Shown here piece after piece: positions 58,110 through 64,000 of a DNA stretch of 64,000 nt. The translations under genes and the position numbers were made by a program. This DNA comes from Corynebacterium lizhenjunii (GTDB taxonomy: Bacteria > Actinomycetota > Actinomycetes > Mycobacteriales > Mycobacteriaceae), in assembly GCF_011038655.2 (NCBI RefSeq), contig NZ_CP064954.1, positions 992,001-1,056,000 of the forward strand, in the 5' to 3' direction. Under the pieces are notes generated by a model. It did not search any database and was not told the DNA's origin. It was given only the letters and a program-made list of their open reading frames with translations. Positions within the stretch are counted from its first letter, which is position 1. Every line of letters begins with the position of its first letter.

Positions 58110-58164
58110 AAGGCGATCACTTATGAGCTTAAGTGATCGCCTTGGTGTACAACGCGATCACTTA
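58110..58164. promoter_or_regulatory. Palindromic operator upstream of the fic gene
   Basis: A perfect 14-bp inverted repeat, AAGGCGATCACTTA (58110-58123) and TAAGTGATCGCCTT (58130-58143), separated by TGAGCT. A third half-site GCGATCACTTA is at 58154-58164, 41 bp from the first in the same orientation. The array lies 20-74 bp before the fic ATG. The Fic C-terminal winged helix is a good candidate for binding it. It may instead or also act as terminator of the upstream ACT gene, but no T-run follows. Confidence 0.75.
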
Positions 58165-58185
58165 AATAGCTGTGGGCCGTGGGCG

Positions 58186-58845
58186 CTAACGCAGAAACGC
58201 CCCCAGGATGGTGCCCAAGTTGCCCAGGTGCTCAACTTCGGAGGCCAGGTACTCAGGCCCGCCCACCCGGCCCATGACCAGCACCAAGCCGGTGTTGCCC
58301 AGCGGGGCGGCGGCCAGAGAAGAATCCAGCAGAGACCAGCTTTCTGGAATCCAATCCTCGCGGTCTGGGTGCAGAATGCGCGCAGACTCCACATCAATGG
58401 CGGGTGGGTTGCTGCCGTCGTCCTCAGGCGCAGCGGAGGAGGCCGCAATGCGCCGAATAGGCTGGCCGTTATCTATAACGATGGCCCAGTTGGACGTCAG
58501 CGCACGCGGAATGGCGGCCACAACTTCCTCCATGGCGGCGGTCAGGTTCTTCTGCGCCACCACGTTGGCCAAAAACTCAATCTGGCCGCGCCTGTCCACG
58601 CGGCCGCTAAAGGGGCGGATGGAGTCAATTTCCACGCCGGTCACGCCCTGAGCGGCGGTAATAATTTCATCCGCCATGGTTCCCTGCGGTAAAGAAACCA
58701 CAATGTCATCCATGACGGTGCCGTCGGGGAAGTTTTCTACAATATCGACAGACTCGATGTCTGCATTGATAGCCCCTAAGGCATCAGCTAAACGGCCGAG
58801 GCTTCCCGGGGAGTCAGGGACAAGGACGCGAATAAGGAATGACAT
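58186..58845 (-). CDS. ACT-domain protein
   Basis: A 219-residue protein with an N-terminal ACT domain (FLIRVLVPDSPGSLGRLADAL, INADIESVDIVENFPDGTVMDDIVV). The C-terminal ~120 residues resemble a degenerate GAF-like fold (AIPRALTSNWAIVIDNGQP, PESWSLLDSSLAAAPLGNTG). It probably senses an amino acid; the ligand is unknown. In Corynebacterium relatives such a gene lies between ligA and gatC, which matches this position. Confidence 0.8.
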   Translation of the reverse strand: MSFLIRVLVPDSPGSLGRLADALGAINADIESVDIVENFPDGTVMDDIVVSLPQGTMADEIITAAQGVTGVEIDSIRPFSGRVDRRGQIEFLANVVAQKNLTAAMEEVVAAIPRALTSNWAIVIDNGQPIRRIAASSAAPEDDGSNPPAIDVESARILHPDREDWIPESWSLLDSSLAAAPLGNTGLVLVMGRVGGPEYLASEVEHLGNLGTILGAFLR

Positions 58846-59071
58846 GTCTTTAGGTTCTTTCCATAGGTGTAATTAGCTCCCTGCCATGCTACCCGTGGTA
58901 TTAATCACTGTTCAAGGGCTTCGGGCATTTTTCAAGGTCTTAGTGCCCGTTCCGGTGGTGGGCAAGCGGCCCTCCCCGGTGCGTTGTGCGGGGTGGGTGT
59001 GCAGTAACATGGTGCGTTAGCAATCACCCGATGCTGGTGGATGAAGTGTGAATGAAAAGGATGGAGTTCGC

Positions 59072-59374
59072 GTGTCTGAGATTTCGCGGGAAGAGGTCGC
59101 GCACCTGGCTAAGCTGTCGCGCCTGGCCCTAAGTGAACAGGAGCTGGAGCAGTTCGCGGAGCAGATTGACAAGATTGTTGATTCTGTCTCGGCCGTGGGC
59201 AAGGTGGACGCCACTGGGGTGGAACCTATGAGTCACCCGCACTCTGTGGTGGCGCCTATGCGTGAGGACGTGATTGTGCCCACGTTGACCGCACAGCAGG
59301 CACTGGACCAGGCCCCCGCGGCGGAGGAAGGCCGCTTTGTGGTTCCGCAGATTCTGGCTGGAGGAGATGAATAA
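59072..59374 (+). CDS. gatC: Aspartyl/glutamyl-tRNA amidotransferase subunit C
   Basis: A 100-residue scaffold that holds GatA and GatB together in the enzyme converting mischarged Glu-tRNA(Gln) or Asp-tRNA(Asn). [21 protein letters not shown] and [10 protein letters not shown] are typical. The GTG at 59072 follows AAGGATGGAG by 5 nt and is preferred to the GTG at 59048. The gap to gatA is 2 bp. The ~225 bp between the divergent ACT gene and gatC hold the promoter but no clear hexamers. Confidence 0.93.
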   Translation: MSEISREEVAHLAKLSRLALSEQELEQFAEQIDKIVDSVSAVGKVDATGVEPMSHPHSVVAPMREDVIVPTLTAQQALDQAPAAEEGRFVVPQILAGGDE

Positions 59375-59376
59375 TC

Positions 59377-60864
59377 ATGGCTACTTTTATTGCACCGGAG
59401 CAGGGAATTACTTCTCTTACGGCAGCCGAGTTGGCACAGAAGATCCACTCCCGGGAGCTGACGTCCCGTGAGGTCACCGAGGCTTTTTTGGAGCGGATTG
59501 CGCAGACCGATGGTGAGCTTAATGCTTTCCTCTATGTGGGGGCGGAGCAGGCGTTGGCTACTGCCGATGCCGTCGATGCCGCCTTGGACGCCGGTGAAGC
59601 CCCGGCTTCCGCACTAGCTGGTGTCCCGTTGGCGCTTAAGGACCTGCTAACCACGACGGATATGCCTACTACTGCAGCTTCCAAGATGCTCGAAGGCTGG
59701 ATGTCGCCGTATGATGCCACGCTGGTGACCAAGCTGCGCGAGGCCGGAATCCCTATCTTGGGCAAGACCAACCTGGATGAGTTCGCGATGGGCTCTTCTA
59801 ATGAGAACTCCGCCTTTGGCTCGGTACACAACCCTTATGACACCGAGCGCACCCCGGGTGGCTCTGGTGGTGGCACTGCCGCGGCATTGGCCGCCGGCCA
59901 GGCCCCGTTGGGCATCGGTACGGATACTGGCGGGTCTATCCGCCAGCCGGCTGCCCTGACCAATACTGTCGGGGTCAAGCCCACATATGGCACAGTCTCG
60001 CGTTATGGGCTCATCGCCGCGGCGTCTTCGCTGGACCAGGCTGGACCTTGTGCGCGCACCGTCCTGGATACCGCGCTGTTGCATGAGGTTATCGCGGGCC
60101 ACGATGTTTTCGACGCCACCTCTGTGGACCGGCCGGTGGCACCCGTGGTGGCCGCCGCTAAGGAAGGTGCCAACGGCGACTTGACGGGCGTGAAGATTGG
60201 CCTGATTAAGCAATTTGAACGCGACGGCTGGCAGCCTGGAGTGATGGAGGCCTACCACGCCGCTGTGGAACAGCTGGTGTCCCAGGGCGCGCAGACCGTG
60301 GAAGTAGATTGCCCGCACTTCGATGATGCCCTGGCAGCCTACTACCTGATCATGCCCTGCGAGGTTTCTTCCAACCTGGCCCGCTTTGACGGCATGCGCT
60401 ACGGGTTGCGCGTGGGCGACGATGGCACTCACTCGGCCGAGGAAGTCATGTCCCTGTCGCGTGCGGCCGGCTTTGGCCCCGAGGTCAAGCGGCGTATCAT
60501 GCTGGGCACCTACGCGCTGTCCGTCGGTTACTATGATGCCTACTACCTGCAAGCTCAGCGCGTGCGCACCCTGATTGCGCAGGACTTTGCCAAGGCCTTT
60601 GAACAGGTAGATGTCCTGGTTTCGCCCACTACGCCCACCACGGCATTCAAGTTGGGGGAGAAGGTCGAAGACCCGATGGCCATGTACAACTTTGACCTGT
60701 GCACACTGCCGTTGAACTTGGCCGGTGTGTGCGGCATGTCGGTGCCTTCTGGCCTGGCTAGCGATACCAACCTGCCCACCGGCTTGCAGATCATGGCCCC
60801 GGCTTTCGCGGATGACCGTCTGTACAAGGTGGGCGCCGCATATGAGGCTGGCCGCCAGCGCTAG
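59377..60864 (+). CDS. gatA: Aspartyl/glutamyl-tRNA amidotransferase subunit A
   Basis: Amidase-signature glutaminase subunit, 495 residues. The catalytic triad is visible: Lys88 in [10 protein letters not shown], the cis-Ser in [13 protein letters not shown], and the nucleophile Ser in [13 protein letters not shown]. It liberates ammonia from glutamine for GatB. It is co-transcribed with gatC. gatB is not in the window. Confidence 0.96.
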   Translation: MATFIAPEQGITSLTAAELAQKIHSRELTSREVTEAFLERIAQTDGELNAFLYVGAEQALATADAVDAALDAGEAPASALAGVPLALKDLLTTTDMPTTAASKMLEGWMSPYDATLVTKLREAGIPILGKTNLDEFAMGSSNENSAFGSVHNPYDTERTPGGSGGGTAAALAAGQAPLGIGTDTGGSIRQPAALTNTVGVKPTYGTVSRYGLIAAASSLDQAGPCARTVLDTALLHEVIAGHDVFDATSVDRPVAPVVAAAKEGANGDLTGVKIGLIKQFERDGWQPGVMEAYHAAVEQLVSQGAQTVEVDCPHFDDALAAYYLIMPCEVSSNLARFDGMRYGLRVGDDGTHSAEEVMSLSRAAGFGPEVKRRIMLGTYALSVGYYDAYYLQAQRVRTLIAQDFAKAFEQVDVLVSPTTPTTAFKLGEKVEDPMAMYNFDLCTLPLNLAGVCGMSVPSGLASDTNLPTGLQIMAPAFADDRLYKVGAAYEAGRQR

Positions 60865-60883
60865 TTTCGATGTTATCCCCGCG

Positions 60884-60903
60884 GGCCCCCTTTTATGGGG
60901 GCC
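60884..60903 (+). terminator. Hairpin after gatA
   Basis: GGCCCCC (60884-60890), loop TTTTAT, GGGGGCC (60897-60903). The stem is strong but not followed by a T-run. Confidence 0.45.
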
Positions 60904-60928
60904 TATGCATTGGCCCCAGGCTTTCGGA

Positions 60929-60947
60929 TTAGGGTAGCCTTTCCATA
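60929..60947 (+). promoter_or_regulatory. DtxR-like iron box with overlapping -10
   Basis: TTAGGGTAGCCTTTCCATA matches the 19-base DtxR consensus TTAGGTTAGCCTAACCTAA at 14 positions, including the TAGCCT centre. A possible -10 (CATAAT, 60944-60949) overlaps its right half, as expected for repression when iron is abundant. The downstream gene is a siderophore-interacting flavoprotein. Confidence 0.6.
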
Positions 60948-61015
60948 ATGTTGCGGCTTTAGGGCGGGCACGCTCAGTGCCGCCCCAGCCAGAGGATTAT
61001 GGAACAGGAGATGCA

Positions 61016-62167
61016 ATGGGTGATACCGGACATGCCGCCGAGTGGGCGGAGGGCTACAAGGCTGGCTACGCCGCAGCCTACGGTGAGGGCTACCAGGCGG
61101 GGCTTGCCGCAGGCCGCGCGGGCCTGTATGCGGACCAACATCTAGAGCGCAAGCTAGCTAAGCGCGAAGCCAAGAACGCCAAGCGCGAGGCCAAGTACGC
61201 CGCCCGGCTGGAGCGGGAGCGCGATCGCGAAGCCGCGCGTGCCCGCTTCCTGGCTACCAGCAACCCCGGCCGCACTGCTCCCGGCACGGCCCAATCTGCC
61301 ACCGGGTCTACCGCTGCCCCCGCACCAGCTCCACGCTCTAAAGGCCGCCGCGCACAGGAAGCCACCATCGTGGGTAAGGAGCAGATTTCTCCCGACATGG
61401 TTCGCCTGCGGGCGCTGGCCCCAGAGCTAATTGGCCGGGAGTTCGACTACACGGATCACTACATTAAGATTCTCTTTGTACCAGACGGTGCACCCTATTC
61501 GTGGCCCTTCGACTTGGCGGAGATCAAGCGGAGCCAGCCCAAGCACCTGCGTCCAGTCACCCGCACCTACACGCTGCGCAGCGTGGATTCCGCCACGGGT
61601 GAGATAGAAATCGACTTCGTGCTGCACGGGGATTCCGGACTGGCAGGGCCGTGGGCTCGCGACGTGGAAGTGGGGCAGACCTTCGCCTTCCTCGGCCCGG
61701 GTGGGGGTTGGGCGCCTACCGCCAAGTATGACCACTTTGTGTTGGCCGGTGACGAGTCTGCAGCGCCAGCAATCGCGGCCGCCCTAGAAAGGATCCCGGC
61801 GGGCTCTAGCGCAGTGGCCTTCATTGAAGTAGAAGCTGCTGGGCACGAGATTCCGCTGCCTACCGGCGAGGACATCGAGGTCCGCTTCGTCTACCGCGAA
61901 GGTGCCATGCCTGGTTCCGTGCTTTCCGATGCCGTCCGCTCCTACACCCCACCCCCAGGCCATGTGGGCTGGTTCGTCCATGGGGTAGCGGAGATGATTA
62001 AGGCTTTGCGTCGCCACCTCTTCGTGGCCAAGGGCGTGTCCAAGCGCGATGCATCAATCTCCGGTTATTGGCGCCTGCGCATGACAGAAGACCAGTGGCA
62101 AGAATCCAAGCGGGAGTTCGTCGCGGCGTTGGAAGCCGAGGAAGAAGCGGCCGCCCGCGAGCCTTAG
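61016..62167 (+). CDS. Siderophore-interacting FAD-binding protein with repetitive N-terminal extension
   Basis: A 383-residue ferric-siderophore reductase of the SIP (ViuB-like) family. The FAD domain includes LRPVTRTYTLRSVDSATGE and IDFVLHGDSGLAGPWARDV; the C-terminal NAD(P)H-binding-like part ends ISGYWRLRMTEDQW. About 115 N-terminal residues are extra: Gly/Tyr/Ala repeats (EGYKAGYAAAYGEGYQAG), then a highly charged helix (KLAKREAKNAKREAKYAAR), then an Ala/Pro linker. The ATG at 61016 follows AGGAGA. The upstream DtxR box fits iron control. Confidence 0.9.
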   Translation: MGDTGHAAEWAEGYKAGYAAAYGEGYQAGLAAGRAGLYADQHLERKLAKREAKNAKREAKYAARLERERDREAARARFLATSNPGRTAPGTAQSATGSTAAPAPAPRSKGRRAQEATIVGKEQISPDMVRLRALAPELIGREFDYTDHYIKILFVPDGAPYSWPFDLAEIKRSQPKHLRPVTRTYTLRSVDSATGEIEIDFVLHGDSGLAGPWARDVEVGQTFAFLGPGGGWAPTAKYDHFVLAGDESAAPAIAAALERIPAGSSAVAFIEVEAAGHEIPLPTGEDIEVRFVYREGAMPGSVLSDAVRSYTPPPGHVGWFVHGVAEMIKALRRHLFVAKGVSKRDASISGYWRLRMTEDQWQESKREFVAALEAEEEAAAREP

Positions 62168-62255
62168 TGCCGCTGCCCGTAGGCCCTAGTGCCGCTGCTC
62201 GCGAACGATAGCGCCACCTCGGCGCAATTGGAGCTCAGCAGGTGTCGGAGTGGGA

Positions 62256-62579
62256 CTACTTGGCGTCAGAGAATGCGTAGGCCGCTCCGGCTGTAGCGGC
62301 CGTGACGGTGAGCACGGCCGGCCATGCCCCAATCTTCTTGGCCAAGGGGTGGCTCGCACCGAATGCGGCCAGGTAGCCAGCACTAAGAGCGGCGGTGGTG
62401 GGAGCACCGGCCTTGTCCAGCCAGGAGCGCCCCGCCCACAGTCCAGCGGCGGCGAGGATGACCCCGCCTAGGGGACGAATTCCAGTTTCTTTTGCGGTGA
62501 CCCAACCGCCGATGAGCCCCAGGGTGACCGTGGTGGCGGTGGAGACTTCTGCGGGCTTCTTTATATTAATCATTGCCAT
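62256..62579 (-). CDS. Small membrane protein (107 residues), unknown
   Basis: Three hydrophobic, Ala/Gly-rich segments (STATTVTLGLIGGWVTA, LGGVILAAAGLWAGRSWL, PAVLTVTAATAGAAYAFS). GGGGTGG precedes the ATG at 62579; the ATG six bases later is an alternative. I know the general type from Corynebacterium annotation but no function. It is divergent from the MFS gene across the repeat region. Confidence 0.65.
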   Translation of the reverse strand: MAMINIKKPAEVSTATTVTLGLIGGWVTAKETGIRPLGGVILAAAGLWAGRSWLDKAGAPTTAALSAGYLAAFGASHPLAKKIGAWPAVLTVTAATAGAAYAFSDAK

Positions 62580-62620
62580 GCCACCCCATCTTAGACAGTC
62601 ACACGCGGAGAAACGCGCAC

Positions 62621-62690
62621 ACTCCGGTGCACAGAGGCACACACGCGGTGTGCCCACTCCGGTATACAGGGGCACACACGCGGTGTGCCC
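62621..62690. repeat. Two 35-bp tandem repeats with inner palindromes
   Basis: Units 62621-62655 and 62656-62690 differ at three bases only. Each contains the inverted repeat GGCACAC-ACGCG-GTGTGCC (8-bp arms in unit 2: GGGCACAC/GTGTGCCC). A fragment (CACACGCGG) also precedes them at 62600-62608. The array lies between two divergent genes, as expected for operators controlling the MFS exporter or the small membrane gene. Confidence 0.8.
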
Positions 62691-62753
62691 GCTATGGCGT
62701 ACATGGGCGGGCACGCAGGGGTCGCGCAGCCAGTGGTGCTAGATTAAGCCCCA

Positions 62754-64000
62754 ATGATTGACTCGCCAGATACCCGAAGCAGCGATGTGCTGCCCGCGCG
62801 CGACGCGTGGAAAGCCATGTTTGCGCTCTCCCTGGGCTTCTTTGTCTCCGTGTTGGATCAATCCCTCGTGGCAGTTGCCCTGCCCGGCATCCAGGCAGAC
62901 TTTGCAGCGGGGGTCTTAGAGACGCTGTGGGTATCATCGGCCTACCTGCTTGCCGTGGTAGTCCCGCTGCTGGTCACCGGAAGGCTGGGCGATGTAGTGG
63001 GCAACAAGCAGATGTTCCTCATTGGCGTGTCCGTCTTCGGCCTGGGTGCGCTGGCTTGTGCGTTTGCGCCTAGCATCGGGATCCTCATTGCTGCCCGTGC
63101 GGTCCAAGGGCTAGGCGCTGCCATGCAAATGCCGCAGACCATGGCTGTTATCAACCGCATCTTCCCCCGTGAGCGCCGCGGCCGTGCCCTAGGGGTGTGG
63201 GGGGTGGTCGGCTCCGTCGCCGCGCTGACCGGCCCGCTGCTAGGCGGGGTACTGGTAGAGCTGTTTAGCTGGCACGCGGTGTTTTGGATTCACGTGCCCG
63301 TCGTGGTGGTGGCGCTGCTTGTGGGACAGCGGTGGATACCTCGTCTACCCACCTTTGCCCGGCGGATCGACATCCCTTCAGTGCTGTTGTCCGCTGCCGG
63401 GTTGGGGATGCTGGTCTACGGCATCCAACAGGGCATCGCCCAGCATGGCTCCGTGATGTTCGGGGCGGTGATCGCACTCGCTGCTTTTATGCTGCGCCAG
63501 CGCGCGCTTGAACGCAAGAAAGATGCCTCCGCCATGGACCAGGAGCCGCTAGTGCCCCTGGAGCTGTTTAGTAACCGTAATTACGCCGCAGGCACGGTAG
63601 GCATTGTGTCCATGGGCTTTATGGCGGCAGCGATCATGTTGCCGGTGATGTTGTGGCTGCAGCAGATCCGGGGCATCGGCGCGGGGGAAGCCGGCCTGAT
63701 GGTCGCCCCCATGGCCGTGATTTCTCTGGGACTCTCGCCCGTAGCGGGCATCCTGGCAGACAAACTGGACCCACGCCGCCTGGCCAGCATGGGCTTTATT
63801 GTTTTGCTGGCCGCCACCGCCGGTCTGGTGGTGGCCGTTCGCGCGGACGCCGCGGTGGGTTGGGTCAGCGTCGCCGCACTGGGATTGGGTGTGGGGCAGT
63901 CCTTTATCTGGGGCACCAACTCAGCCACAGCCATGCGCGACGTGCAACCGGCGCTGCTGGGGGCGGCATCGGGAGTCTACAACCTTTCGCGCCAGGTCGG
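62754..64000 (+). CDS. MFS drug-efflux transporter, DHA2 type (3' end cut by window)
   Basis: 415 codons before the window ends. The start ATG is at 62754. The first helix has the VSVLDQSLVAVALPGIQADF motif of 14-helix DHA2 exporters, followed by motif A TGRLGDVVGNKQMF, QGLGAAMQMPQTMAVINRIF and motif C GPLLGGVLVELF. Substrates are probably drugs or toxic compounds; none can be assigned. The tandem palindromes directly upstream suggest control by a TetR- or MarR-like regulator not seen in this window. Confidence 0.9.
   Translation, partial: MIDSPDTRSSDVLPARDAWKAMFALSLGFFVSVLDQSLVAVALPGIQADFAAGVLETLWVSSAYLLAVVVPLLVTGRLGDVVGNKQMFLIGVSVFGLGALACAFAPSIGILIAARAVQGLGAAMQMPQTMAVINRIFPRERRGRALGVWGVVGSVAALTGPLLGGVLVELFSWHAVFWIHVPVVVVALLVGQRWIPRLPTFARRIDIPSVLLSAAGLGMLVYGIQQGIAQHGSVMFGAVIALAAFMLRQRALERKKDASAMDQEPLVPLELFSNRNYAAGTVGIVSMGFMAAAIMLPVMLWLQQIRGIGAGEAGLMVAPMAVISLGLSPVAGILADKLDPRRLASMGFIVLLAATAGLVVAVRADAAVGWVSVAALGLGVGQSFIWGTNSATAMRDVQPALLGAASGVYNLSRQV

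Overview
The window is a high-GC actinobacterial chromosome segment, most likely from a Corynebacterium. The evidence is the gene order (narKG, mog, molybdenum-cofactor genes, fadD, rho-prfA-prmC-sua5-wecA, the ATP synthase operon, nucS, glgB-glgE, etfBA-nifS, mnmA, ligA, gatCA). It also has actinobacterial hallmarks: NucS mismatch repair, the GlgE maltosyltransferase, a WecA-type enzyme for arabinogalactan, and a Rho with a very long basic N-terminal insertion. No rRNA, tRNA, CRISPR array, IS element or prophage was seen.

Layout. 1-5.0 kb: narG (3' end cut by the window) and narK on the minus strand. 5.0-7 kb: mog behind a possible leaderless cysteine-containing leader ORF, then a probable Panacea-type toxin-antitoxin pair. 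7-12.3 kb: mobA, moaC, moeA, moaA and an acyl-CoA ligase, all minus. 12.3-26.9 kb: a long core run on the plus strand, rho-prfA-prmC-sua5-wecA-(atpI-like)-atpBEFHAGDC, ending in a hairpin terminator. 27-29 kb: a DUF2550-type protein, nucS and two small genes. 29.2-31.9 kb: a type I restriction-modification islet with hsdM and hsdS but no hsdR. 32-34.8 kb: a thiamine-binding-like protein, a thioredoxin-TPR protein, an LMW phosphatase-like protein, a small membrane protein and an AT-rich orphan gene between two diverged copies of the glgB 3' end. 34.8-39.1 kb: glgB and glgE. 39.1-45.1 kb: ABC ATPase, NUDIX, methyltransferase, etfBA, cysteine desulfurase. 45.2-49.9 kb: accessory genes (GH25 lysozyme, two small membrane proteins, spermidine-synthase-like protein, HNH endonuclease). 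50-56.9 kb: mnmA, a MetE-like protein, an AAA ATPase, a DnaQ-like exonuclease, a frameshifted membrane protein and ligA. 56.9-64 kb: a Fic protein with a palindromic operator, an ACT protein, gatC-gatA, a siderophore-interacting flavoprotein behind a DtxR-like box, a small membrane protein and an MFS exporter cut by the window end.

How the genes work together. narG needs bis-MGD, and the window carries four of the synthesis genes plus mog. The eight ATP synthase genes form one operon. glgB and glgE together build and branch glycogen-like glucan from maltose-1-phosphate. The nifS-like desulfurase can feed sulfur to MnmA. gatC and gatA belong to the tRNA amidotransferase.

The most unusual signal is not a gene. 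A 12-base word, CTTGCCGATGCC, occurs 12 times exactly on the two strands, with many one-mismatch copies. It appears in intergenic DNA and inside unrelated genes, almost always in low-constraint protein segments and in only two reading frames (LADA or GIGK). It behaves like a genome-wide DNA signal such as an uptake, segregation or recombination word. Secondary points of interest are the Panacea module, the duplicated glgB end around a foreign-looking gene, the G6 frameshift, the 9-bp repeat array before the AAA ATPase, the Fic operator and the mog leader ORF.
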